Source: Mytilisepta virgata (Eukaryota; Mollusca; Bivalvia; Mytilida; Mytilidae). Taken from it: a DNA stretch of 64,000 nucleotides. Where the stretch lies: positions 34,773,528 to 34,837,527 of the forward strand of contig CM051520.1 in the NCBI GenBank assembly GCA_028015205.1, read 5' to 3'. Positions 1-11,764 of this stretch are shown in pieces (position 1 is the stretch's first letter; each line of letters begins with the position of its first letter). The position numbers were made by a program, and so were the translations under genes. Below the pieces are notes generated by a model. That model did no database searches, was not told the origin of the DNA, and saw only the letters and a list, made by a program, of their open reading frames with translations.

Positions 1-470
1 AATGTATGCATATTGTGTTCTTGTGAATAAATCGTAACTTGAACGCTTCACTTTGACATATGGCGGATATAATATTTTCTTTTGATCCTTTTGAAGGTAA
101 GTGTGAGTATTCGTTTATCAATACAATTTATTAAGTGTAATAAAGAAGCGAGGATATGTTTAAATACACCTGGGAACAAATGGAATTTTACATGCAGCTA
201 GAACATTCCAAACTGCTTCTAATGTATATTTAGCTTTTATATTTCTTCAATAAGGTTGATTTAAATTCATTGAAATAAAGGGATTTGACTGTAGATTATT
301 TATAAAACCAGCTAAAAAAAAATAATGATTTCACTTTAAATCGTCATTTCTCAAAAACTTATCCCTAGAATTTCTATAAAAACGATATGTTATTACTTTC
401 GACTTTTCCGTTTCAATGATACTAAATAAACATAGGATCACAAGCTTCGTTTTCGTTGTGGAAAGTCAAC
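1..470. other. AT-rich stretch with a candidate 5' leader exon
   Basis: The stretch is AT-rich. The only gene-like signal is an ATG at 60 that reads MADIIFSFDPFE and runs into a strong donor (GAAG|gtaagtg) at 96/97, in phase 1. Joined to the candidate exon at 7452-7498 the frame stays open for 28 codons. It does not stay in frame with the HEPN exons further on, so it would be a leader or an upstream ORF. It could also be chance. Nothing else is seen here. Confidence 0.3.
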
Positions 471-1176
471 TATAGGTCCTGTCTGTAAAAACAATACAAA
501 TCTTGATTTTTTTATCGCGACGTCGTGACGACGTTATGCTTATTTTGGCTTTTTGACGCTTAATTTCACTCTTCATACAGTAATCAGTCTAATATACTAA
601 GAAAAACGAATCTTTTCACCCCCCCAATAAATTTACTCATAAGATATGAGTAAAAAGAGAATTTCAATGGCAATAATATATCTTCTTTTTTTAAATTCTA
701 GGGACTGGATTTTGAGAAATCATAATTTAAAGTCTAAATATTTGACGTTTTGGGACGATAGCTGCATGCATTCTATGTACAATGTATTTACCCATCTGTA
801 TGCAAAAAAACTTGAAACACCATATAGGTCCTGTCTGTAAAAACAATACAAATCTTGATTTTTTTATCGCGACGTCGTGACGACGTTATGCTTATTTTGG
901 CTTTTTGACGCTTAATTTCACTCTTCATACAGTAATCAGTCTAATATACTAAGAAAAACGAATCTTTTCACCCCCCCAATAAATTTACTCATAAGATATG
1001 AGTAAAAAGAGAATTTCAATGGCAATAATATATCTTCTTTTTTTAAATTCTAGGGACTGGATTTTGAGAAATCATAATTTAAAGTCTAAATATTTGACGT
1101 TTTGGGACGATAGCTGCATGCATTCTATGTACAATGTATTTACCCATCTGTATGCAAAAAAAACTTGAAACACCAT
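471..1176. repeat. 352-bp tandem duplication, two near-identical copies
   Basis: Copy one (471-822) and copy two (823-1176) both start TATAGGTCCTGTCTG and end CTTGAAACACCATA. The only difference I see is one extra A in a late A-run. Each contains the palindrome ACGTCGTGACGACGT. Near identity means a very recent duplication or an assembly artefact. The 64-codon ORF starting at 646 lies inside the repeat and is not a convincing gene. Confidence 0.9.
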
Positions 1177-2318
1177 ATTAAGAAGTATTAAGGGCATACA
1201 TGTACGATACAGTTTCGATCTACTATTGATTTTTCTTTGCGATTTGGCATATTGGTAGTTTTTTCATCGATCTTTCTAAAAATATAAAGAAAATTACAAC
1301 TTCATATGCTACTTTTTGAGATAATTAAGGTTCAATTTTCGGAATGTTTACTAAAATTGTGCAAATATCGTCTTTTCACCTATTTCATTAAAAATCAATT
1401 ACTTTCTTGTTTTGCATAAAGAAAACGAATATCTCTTCCCTTCCGATAAATAAAATTTAGAAGATTTTGTGCTACAAGTTCTTTTCATTTTTTTCAAAAT
1501 ATGTGATATATTACCAAAAACTTTGAATTTAGGCACGATACATCAGTGTATTAAAAAAAATCTGGTATTAATGATTTAATCTACAAATCACATAATGTTG
1601 TCCTTATAATTTGCTATCGAATTCAGTTTCGAAATTAAAGGGTCCTTGATCTCATTTTTTAGATATTTTGAAAAAACTGTCGACTTTTTAGGCATTGGTA
1701 CAACTTTTGATTTTTAGCGGGAAATGAAGTGCCATCATAACGCAAAAACGGATACTCGCGTGGTCCCGATTCCCGCATGTACGAATAGAAGGCTTGGAAT
1801 CACTCTCTTTGTAAAGAATTCCTGATCAAATTATATGTTTTACAACAATTTTGCTTATTGCATCTTTTGTCCTGTCACTAATGGGACATAATGCTGTGGA
1901 ATGCGTTGCTTCTGTAAAAATATTTTTTTATAAAATTGTTTTTTCCATATATATCTAGAGATACTGACAATTTTCGCCGATTATTGAACTTCTGTCTCTA
2001 TCAAAGCAATACATGTATTTTAACGTATATGACTAGCGTTTCTCGGCATATATATGCCTAGTTAGTATTTGTAAATCACCATAATTTAGGAAGTCCGAGA
2101 AATTAATTCTGTAATTTCATTTTTATTAGATGATGTACAAAAATGTAAATGTATATGTATGATACATGGAAGTTGTACACTATCAATTCCTCACAATATT
2201 CATGCACCATTTGAACTAAGGGATTTTACAACTACATGAAATATAAATATAGATGATACAATGTACCATTCCCTCTCTCTCTGCTATGAATTCAAATGAT
2301 TGAGTTGAGATTATTAGT
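1177..2318. other. AT-rich intergenic or intronic DNA, nothing recognised
   Basis: No long ORF, RNA gene or repeat structure is seen. Short poly-A and poly-T runs and a short CT run near 2270 are the only low-complexity marks. Confidence 0.5.
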
Positions 2319-2320
2319 TG

Positions 2321-2451
2321 CACAGTGTGCAATTGTCCTAATACGGGAATTTATCGGGTCAATAAAATTCATATCGGGTGAGGCGAAGCCGAACCCGATA
2401 TGAATTTTATTGACCCGATAAATTCCGTATTAGGACAATTGCACACTGTGT
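2321..2451. repeat. Foldback element with a GC-rich centre
   Basis: Arms of about 59 bp (2321-2379 and 2392-2451) are near-perfect reverse complements, beginning CACAGTGTGCAATTGTCC. They meet at a small GC-rich centre, GAGGCGAAGCCGA. The right-hand 60 bp (TTCCGTATTAGGACAATT...) is duplicated about 90 bp downstream (2508-2568). A looser copy with an inverted AAATCAGGATAAAT follows near 2755, so the whole unit may reach 2310-2780. It looks like a non-autonomous foldback MITE. No transposase is present. Confidence 0.8.
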
Positions 2452-3146
2452 AACGAATTTATCCTGATTTTGTTATCAGACCACTTATTTATTGTTTTTT
2501 TTTCCATGATAAATTCCGTATTAGGACAATTGCACACTGTGTAACGAATTTATCCTGATTTTTTTTAGGACACCACTTATTTATTGTTTTTTCCATCTTA
2601 CATACGTCAGTAATAAACAAAGGGAAGCAACTCAAAAAAAATTTTTTTTTATTAAGTCAATGGTATAAGGGAGATAATTCGAATTGACTTAATAAAAAAT
2701 TGCACTGAAATTTATTAGGACAATATCAGCCAATCAAATTGCGAGAAATTACTCTAAATCAGGATAAATATATACGTCATTGTATGTACATGTATTGTTG
2801 TTGTAGATGACCAGATCAAACATGTAAGGGAACAACCATTTAACTTCAAGGGAGGGGGGGTATGGATTTTTATATTGGTTTGACTTTTTTTTCAGGGTAT
2901 GGACACAATTTTTTTTCGACTACAATCAAACCAAATTAATTTTTTTTTTACCAAGTCGAATCAGAAATTTGTTTTGAGCAATGCCCTGAAAGTAAAAGGT
3001 GTATTTATTCCTATGAAATCACTATCAGTAAATAAAACAGGTATATTCTTTGAATTTGTTTTTATAATAAAACATTTGAATATACTTTTCATTTGTAAAT
3101 TTAAAACAAGATTAGTTCAGATATGTACATCTATGCATATTTAAAC

Positions 3147-3197
3147 AAGAGGCTCAGAGGGCTGAACCTGTATCGCTCACCTGGCATGAAAGCCATT
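3147..3197 (-). repeat. Isolated terminal hairpin of the YY1-array family
   Basis: The sequence AGAGGCTCAGAGGGCT followed by CTGTATCGCTCACCTGG is the reverse complement of the 3' terminus found at 39800-39833 and 62211-62245. No 155-bp core follows it, so it is a solo end or a decayed element in reverse orientation. Confidence 0.7.
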
Positions 3198-6060
3198 ATT
3201 ATTATGTTCAAAATAAATCAAGTCAGGTTTGTATTAAATAATGGTGTAAAGCGTTTCTTGTAATACTTGTGATTGTTTTAAATCAACTCTCGGATTCAAT
3301 TGGGGTCAAGTGGAGCTCACGTTCTACTGTCAATAGGTCTATAGTCTTATACTACATAAAGAATGCAGAAATATTAATTGAACAAACGAAAAAAAAACAA
3401 GAAGGAAATGTTTTGCATAAGGTTTCGTTGTACTGTTAACAATATTTCATGGGAAATGACATTTGAAGGTCACCCTTGTAAAGCAAATTTGTCAGACTTT
3501 ATATGAACATATTCAAAACAGGGTACCTTCTTGGTGTGTAAATCATCTGATTGTTTCTTACATACGGTTTAGTTATTCTTTTAAGGAAATAAATCTGATT
3601 AATTGAGTGTTAGTAGAAATTTAAATACTAATTAGCTTTGACCAGTGGCAGTTTAAGTAGCAGATCATGGAAAGTAATATATTTACACGTGTAGATGTCC
3701 ACCTAAATACCTACTACAGTTTTCCTTGTACTGTTGAAATGAATGCTTTCATTGAAAATATTTTACCTTCACAAACAAGTTATTTAAAATATAATATTCG
3801 TTTCTGGATGACACGTCGTGTGTTAAAACCTATTCAAAAGAAATATTTAAATTATTTTTAAAGGATCAGTACTTTTCGTTACCCATAAACACTTAGTTAC
3901 CCACTATATGAGTGTAACAAAAGGATACTTTTCTATACATTACTTACAAATATAATATGACAGTAGGGATCGAGGAGGGGTAGTTAAGAGTGTCGTCTGG
4001 TGTCTTATTTTGCATTGAACATCTCGATAATTTGATAGCTAATATTGCAATGAATAACCTTGTAAACTCTTAAACAGTAGCTTGCCCTTTAATTTCTAAG
4101 CTGGGAGTAGAGTATCGTTTGGGAAAAGAATACCCTAGAGTAGATATCCCCCTATAAAGACGGTTGTTATCTGGATAAATATCAACAGAAGAATACCGAA
4201 GCGACAAATCTATGTGCAATGTCCATACATCCGAAATCAGATAATGGTAAATCATTTTTTTTACTTGAATGTACAAAAATCTGATTTAAGTTGCTACTAG
4301 CAGTGCACTATGTATTGAAGAAAGAGAAAACTATGAAAATAGACATTTGGTACAGGTCAAGCTAGAATAAGTAAGTATCCATGGGAACGATTGTACAGAG
4401 ACATTGTACAGGTTTCCGAGTAGTTACTGTTTCCGCTGTGGCATGATTCATAGAAAGACTGTGTTGAAATTTGAAATTGATAAATTTTGAATTTCTGTTA
4501 AATGTTGTGTTTCACTCTCTCAGTCAAAGTTGACTTCATTTAATTTTTGTATAATTGTTTAGGTCCGTTTTGTTTTACATGAATTGCTCACAGTGGTATG
4601 CTGATTTCTTTCTGTAATGTTTTGAGATCTAATGTTTTGGTCGCGAATGTAATTCATTAAACCCAATCCTTGTACGCATTTGGTATCTAGGATTATTTAC
4701 AAATGTAAATTTACTTATTACATTTCTGGGTTGGTTGATCCGGGTTTCATGGTATACCCTATTGTCTATACAATCACAGATTAAAAGCCGATATATCCAC
4801 AAATTGGAATCTATTGACCAAATGTTCCCGAACTTTGAATATCTGTTGAGGATAGGACAAGAAGTATCAGCTGATTGTCTATCATGTATAAATTCTGACA
4901 GCACATCCGAAAAATATCGGATTAAAACTCACTATTGAACCTCCTAAAGGTCATGGCATTTATACAATAAATACTGTTCATGATTGTTAGTGTATTTAAA
5001 CATATCTATAAAGAATGATATTTAGTTTAAAGAGGCGTATCGATTTTGTAAAGTTAAACCGATCTTTCATATGACTATTGATTTAACAGTAAGATAGGGA
5101 ATATTACATGTATTATGGTGACAGTTTAATTCGTCAATTAACATAGAGAACTCATGTTGTATATAAAGTTTACTGTGGCAGCCCAAGCACATGTTTTATC
5201 ATCCGTTGGTACGCTTTATCATGCAATATTAATATCGTTGTAATCACTAAACTGAAAGACGCAAACTTTTACATCATTTAATATTTCTTGTTTTATTCCA
5301 TATTATAGAATTATAGTCGTATAAATTTAAAAGACGTACAACCATAAAAATGACCACCGCCGAAGGCGAAGTTTATATTAATGTTTTAGGTCTATTAAAA
5401 CTCATATCAACCGATACAAAAGACTATACTTTGTTTTACGACATAATCCGTTAACTACGTAATTTTAAATCTACATTCTGTGATATGTGTACTCCGTTAA
5501 TCCCTCCCCCGCCCCCAAATAAAGAAGAAAAAAGTCATCTTCTTCCTTAATTCCTATTTTAAACTTCAAAAGTGGAATAAATATACAGACATGAAATTCC
5601 AGAAGATCTTGTAGAGTAGGGGTTTTTCTAGGTTTATCTACTTTGGCAAAATTACGAATTTTTTTGTTGTTGCAAAAACAATTGAGTTTCGATACAATAA
5701 TCAAATATTTAATGATTTATTTTGCATAAAATATGCAAGGTAAAGAAATACTTTCCAAGTCACTGAAATACGCAGTAAAAAGTTGGGCTGTTATATTCCC
5801 ATGATGCAGGTTTTAACTTTATCCAGTTCATGCAGGGGGATATATACGGGGATAAAAAAATCAATAGACGATGAACCAAAAATTAAAAAAAGTATGACAT
5901 CAACCTTCTACTGGGAATTTGAGTTTAAACTATTTGTACGAAGCAAACCAATATCTACCATTAAATACGAAAACAAGTGAAATAAAACACCACGAAATTG
6001 TAATAACATCAGGACCGCCATAATTATACTCATCTTGATTTACGTCTGCGACCGTTCTTT
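3198..6060. other. AT-rich sequence, no supported gene
   Basis: Several 60-90 codon open frames occur on both strands (for example 4070-4276 minus, 4629-4904 minus, 4735-4938 plus). They overlap each other, match no protein I recognise and have no exon-type splice context. I see no RNA gene or repeat boundary. Confidence 0.45.
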
Positions 6061-6065
6061 CAATC

Positions 6066-7272
6066 TCACATTTTTTTAGCCCACCTGGCTATTGCCATCA
6101 CTTGGCAGGAATGATGTTTGTGAGTCATATACAGATATTCCTCATTTAATTTTGATCGAGCAAAACACATGGCCGCCGTAGGCAATTGATGTTTCTGATT
6201 GGCTGAGTTTTTAAAAATCCTTTGAAACTTCTTGGCCAAATGGAACAAAACTTGACAAGAAGAATACATTGCATATGGGAGGCCCTTTACAAAGTCTCCT
6301 CATATCGCCCCGATCGTGCAACAAACATATATATATGGCCGTCATAGACAATTCTTGTTTCTTATTGGTTTATTAAAAAAATTGGCAAATTGGGACCAAA
6401 CTTTGGTGGAATGGTCCATGGATGGCCCCCTTCCAAAATCGTGTCCAGCATCCCGGCGGGGATGGGGGTTCAAAAATATTCTTCTATGTAACTACATGGC
6501 CAATTGGAACCAGACTTTGCAGCAATGGTCCTTGGATAGTTCTCTTTCAGAATTGTGTCCGATCATCTAGAATGTCAACCAAGATGGCCGTCATAGCCGA
6601 ACTTAGTTTAAGATAGGACCTTCTTGTCAGAAACCACTAAGCCAATTAGAACCAAATTACCCTTAGGTGGTCTTCTTTCTGAATAATGTCCGATGACCCG
6701 GAATGTCAACAAAGATGGCCGTCATAGCCAAACATAGTTAAACATAGAACACAACAGGTAAATTCATTAAAAAATCTTCTTGTCTAAAACTATTAAGCCA
6801 ATATGAACCAGATTTGACAGAAATGGTGTTTTAGTGGTCCGCTTTCACCATTATGTCAGATAACTCCGAATGTCAACCAAGAAGACCGCCACAACCGAAC
6901 TTAGTTTAACATAGGACCCTATGGGAAAATTAATAAAAAACTCTTTTTGTCTGAAACAAATGAGAAGATTGGAAGCAAGCTTGGCATAAATTGTCTTTTG
7001 CTGGTCATCTTCCAGAATTTTGTCAGATGATCCGGACTGTCGACAAAAAATGCCGACAATGCTGAACTTAGTTTAACATAGGAACCCACATTTTCTGGTC
7101 TGAAAGCACTTGGACATTTGGAACAAGACTTGGTGGTCATAGTTATAAGATTGTCTTCTTTCAGAATTATGTCCAATAATACAGATGTTTGTTTCTTATG
7201 TGCTTCTATGGCTGTTATGGCTGTTGATTGGTCAATTGAATCCAGGTGAGTGATACATGCTCCTGGGAGCCT
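6066..7272 (+). repeat. Tandem array with YY1-like motifs, element A
   Basis: It begins TTTAGCCCACCTGGC and ends CAGGTGAGTGATACATGCTCC..GGGAGCCTCTAA, the terminal pair of this family. Inside are about seven diverged units of about 150-165 bp. Each carries the phrases 'ctgaaaccactaagccaatt', 'tggtcctctttcagaattgtgtcc' and an AAGATGGCCGYC-type motif. Short open frames inside are by-products of the repeat. Confidence 0.85.
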
Positions 7273-7451
7273 CTAATCTGTTATTCAAAGCTCTGACAAT
7301 ACAACAAAATCTCGCTGGGTGATGAATGAAATGAAATTAGATAATCTCAATAAAATCATTATGTAATAGAATAAATTAGCCTGTAAGCAAATGTTAGAGA
7401 TTAGGCAGAAATTAAAGTTCCTTATATGATTTTTTTCTCTTTAATTTGTAG

Positions 7452-7498
7452 AATATAGAAAATGGGTTAGAAAAAATATCGCCAGATTAAAACTTCAG
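7452..7498 (+). other. Candidate 5' leader exon
   Basis: A pyrimidine-rich acceptor (tttttctctttaatttgtag) precedes a 47-nt block ending CTTCAG|gtaagtc. Spliced to the candidate exon at 60-96 it continues in frame as EYRKWVRKNIARLKLQ. Joined next to 11765-11788 and 15207 that frame would stop soon after, so it would be an upstream ORF overlapping the HEPN start. Transcript data are needed to decide. Confidence 0.3.
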
Positions 7499-7677
7499 GT
7501 AAGTCTTTGAATTCACATAAAAGATTTAAACAAAATCAGATTCAATTTCTATATACCCATTGGATATGTCATTCATTATTCAAAGAAAATGCTTGTACGT
7601 GTGAATACCGTGCGATAATGACCGGTCATTATTTAAAAATTATAATGCCCGCTGTTTCTTTATGTGTAATGTCCTCT

Positions 7678-10600
7678 TTTTAGCTCACATTGCCTAAAAG
7701 GCCATTTGAGCTATTCTCATCAGTTTGCGTCCGTCGTCGTCATAAACTTTTCACATTTTCATCAACTCCTTTGAAACCGCTGAGTCAATTTAAACCAAAC
7801 TTTAGTTGAATGGTCCTTGGATGGTCCCCTTTAACATATGTGTTCGGTTTTCCCGGCCGCCATCCAATATGGTTGCCATGGTCGGACATAGTTTAACATT
7901 GGACCCTATGGGAATTTTAACATTTTTGTTATCTTTTCTGAGACCACTAGGGCAATTTAAACCAAACTTTGGTGAAATGGTCTTGGGGTGGCCCCTTTTT
8001 AAATTTGTGTCCGGTTTCCCCGAAAGCCACCCAATATGGCTGCCGTTGCCGGATTTAGTTTAACATTGAGCCTATGGGAATTTTACTTTTTCGTCAACTC
8101 CTCTGAAACCACTGAACCAATTTAAACCAAACTTTAGTTGAATGGTCCATGGACGGTTCCCTTTAAAATTTGTTTCGGTTTTTCCGGGCGCCATCCAATA
8201 TGGCCGCCATGGTTGGACATAGTTTAACATTGGACTCTAAGAGAATGTTAACATTTTCGTTATCTTTTCTGAGACCACTGGGCCAATTTGAACCAAACTT
8301 TGATGGAATAATCATTTGGTGGCCCCTTTTTAAAAACGTTTTTGGTTTCCCCGAAACCATCCAACATGGCTGCCATTGCCGGACTTAGTTTAACATTGAG
8401 CCTATGGGAATTTTACTTTTTGTCAATTTCTCTGAAACCACTGAACCAATTTAAACCAAATTTTAGTTGAATGGACCTTGGAAAGTTCCCTTTAAAATTT
8501 GTGTTCGGTTTTTCCTGGGCGCCATCCAATATACCCGTCATGATCGGACAAAATTTAACATGAACCCTATGGGAATTTTAACATTTTCGTTATCTTCTCT
8601 GAGACCACTAGGCCCATTTGAACCAAACTTTGGTGGAATGGTCATTGGGTGGCCCCTTTTTGAAAATGTGTTTGGTTTCCCCGAAAGCCATCCAACATAG
8701 ATGCCATTGCGGCCTTTGTTTAACATTGAGCCTAAAAGAATTTTACTTTTTCATCAACTCCTCTGAAACCACTGAACCAATTTAAACAAAACTTTAGTGG
8801 TATACTCCTTGTATGGCCCCCTTTAAAATTTGTGTTCGGTTTTTCCGGGCGCCATCCAATATGGCCGCCATGGTGGGACATAGTTTAACATTGGACTCTA
8901 AGGGAATTTTAACATTTTCGTTATCTTTTCTGAGACCACTGGGCCAATTTGAACCAAACTTTGATAGAATAATCATTTGGTGGCCCCTTTTTAAAAATAT
9001 TTTTGGGTTTTCCCGAAAGCCATACAACATGGCTGCCATTGCCGGATTTAGTTTATGATTGAGCCTATGGGAATTTTACTTTTGTCAATTCCTCTGAAAC
9101 CACTGAACCAATTTAAACCAAATTTTAGTTGAATGGACCTTGGATAGTTCCCTTTAAAATATATGTTCGGTTTTCCCGGGCGCCATCCAATATTTCCGCC
9201 ATGGTCGGACAAAATTTAATATGAACCCTATGCTAATTTAAACATTTTCGTTATCTTCTCTGAGACCACTGGGCCAATTTGAACCAAACTTTGGTGGAAT
9301 GGTCATTGGGTGGCCCCTTTTTGAAAATATGTTTGGTTTCCACGAAAGCCATCCAACATGGATGCCATTGCCGGTGTTAAGTTTAACATTGAGCCTATGG
9401 AAATTTTACTTTTTCGTCAACTCCTCTGAAACCACTGAACCAATTTAAACACAAATTTATTGGTATAGTCCTTGTTTGGCCCCCTTTAAGACTTGTGTTC
9501 GGTTTTCCGGGGCACAATCCAATATAGCTGCCATGGTCGGACATAATTTAACCATGGACCATATGGGAATTTAACATTTTTGTTATCTGCTCTGAGACCA
9601 TTAGGCCAAATGAAACCAAACTTTGGTGAAATGGTCCTTGGGTGGCTCCTTTTAAAACATATGTTCGGTTTCCCCAAACACCAACAAACATGGATGCCAT
9701 TGCCGGACTTAGTTTAACATTGAGCCAATGTGAATTTTACCTTTTCATCAACTTCTCGGAAACCACCGAACCAATTTAAACCGAACTATAGTGGAATAGT
9801 CCTTCCCTTTAAAATTAGTGTTCGGTTTTCCGGGGTGCTATCCAATATGGCTGTTATTGTCGGACATAGTTGAATGGTTCTTGGGTGGCCTCTTTCCAAA
9901 AATACATCCGGTATCCCCGACGTCCAACCGACATAGCTGCTGTTACTATAAATACAAAAGAGGGGGATGAAACTACAAGACAAATTGGAACCAAACTTGG
10001 CACATGTGGCAGTAATGGTCCTTAGGGGGTTCTCCTTCAGAAGTATGTCCGATGACCCGGACTGTTTACCAAGATGGTCGCCACAGCCGAAATTATTTAA
10101 ACATAGGGCCCAATGGGAAAATTCATTGAAAAATCTTCTTGTCTGTAACCACTTGACCAATTGAAACCAGACTTTGCAGCAATGGCATTTATGTGGTCCT
10201 CTTTCAGAATTGTGTCCGATTTCGCGGACTGTGATCCAAGATGATCAACACAGCCGAACTTTGTTTAACATAGGACACTATGGGAAATTCACTCAAAAAC
10301 CTTCTTGGCTGAAACCACTTGACCAGTTGGAACCAGACTTGGCAGCAATGCTCCTTAGATGTTCCTCCTACAGAGGTCCGTCCGATGACCCGGACTTTCA
10401 ACCAAGATGGCCGCCACAACCCAAATTAGTTTAACATAGGGCCCTATAGGAAAATTCATTGAAAAATCTTCTTGTCTGAAACCACATGACATATTGGAGC
10501 CAGATTTGGCAGCATGGTCCTTAGGAGGTCCTCTTTCAGAAATGTGTCCGGTTCCGTGGACTGTGAACCAAGATGGCCACCACATCAGAACTTAGTTTAA

Positions 10601-11043
10601 CAAAGGACCCTATGGAAATTCACTCAAAAATCTTCTTGTCTGAAACCACTAAGCCAATTAGAATTAGACTTGGTAGCAATGGTCCTTAGATTGTCCTCTT
10701 TCAGAATTGTGTCCGATCCCCCGGATTGTCAACCGAGATGGCCGCCACAGCCGAATTTAGTTTAATATAGGACTCTATGGGAAAATTGATTTAAAAATCT
10801 TCTTGTCTGAAACCACTTAGCCAGTTGGAACAAGACTTAGCAATAATGGTCTTTAGATGGTTCTCTTTTAGAAATGTGTCCATTGAATGGACTGTCAACC
10901 AAGATGGCTGCCACAGCCGAACTTAGTTTAACATAGAACCCTATAGAAAAACCAGCCAAATTGAGTGCAACACTTAAATTTTTAGTCCTGCTCAAGGTGA
11001 AAAGTTAAATCAAGATGAGCGATACAGGCTCTTTAGAGCCTCT
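7678..11043 (+). repeat. Large YY1-motif array with higher-order ~325-bp periodicity, element B
   Basis: The 5' end is TTTTTAGCTCACATTGCC..GGCCATTTGAGCT, a hairpin leader. It is followed by the CGTCCGTCGTCGTC phrase shared by the family. From about 7765 to 9780 two monomer types alternate. The first has 'ccgggcgccatccaatatggccgcc'-like wording and the second 'gaaagccatccaacatggctgcc'-like wording, giving a dimer of about 325 bp repeated about six times. From about 9780 to 10960 the monomers revert to the element A type. The 3' end is GAGCGATACAGGCTCTTTAG then AGCCTCTAG. It lies upstream of or within the 5' part of the HEPN gene. Confidence 0.85.
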
Positions 11044-11764
11044 AGTTTAAAACACACAAGTTATTCAGATTTATTCAAGCAAAAACTCTGAAGTATATAA
11101 GTAAGCCATTTCCATACATTACAATGAACATGGTTTTAAATAAAAAGACAAAGTCATTTTCAATATGTTCTCAAAATAAATTTTTGCACAAAAACTACAT
11201 AGTAGATGAAATGTTGATGACATTTAGTAATGCATTCAACTGAGATAAAGCTCTCGTCTGCGGCTTGAGAATTATCGATGTTTCGGTCAATACGACTGCC
11301 TCTTGGACAGTCTATAGTTCATGATAATACCCTCCTCATAAGTATGTATATTATATAAATATTGCATTTATTCAAATCTATAGGATACTTTTGCTTGCGG
11401 TAAAGTTTAACCGTTTTGCAAATTGTGGAAGACCTTTGATAAGAAACTGCTTAATAACAGTTAGAGGGTCCCTCGTGCCTTTATCGCTTACCTGTGTATC
11501 ATATGCAGAATTAAAGCGGAATACATTGTTTGTAGTCCTGTCAATTAATTTTAGAAATTTTTTTGAGTGACTTAATCCCCCATTGTGCCATTAACGCTAG
11601 TCGCAGCAACAGCTATTAACCTTGCGGGCTTGTTCTTTTGCAGCCTTACATTTTATAACTTACAAGATATTCATTCAAAGTAAGCTGTTATCTATTACAT
11701 GTAAATACCATTAAATATACAAACACGTCATGTTTTATATCTCATATTGTTGATTTTTTTAAAG

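Noticed and set aside
4629..4904. A 91-codon minus frame and an overlapping plus frame.
   Set aside because: They overlap each other, have no domain or splice context, and the region is ordinary AT-rich DNA.
11240..11330. Similarity of GTTTCGGTCAATAC-type sequence to 28420 (GACCGAAATATCGATG).
   Set aside because: Only about 15 bp are shared in inverted orientation and no boundary could be found.
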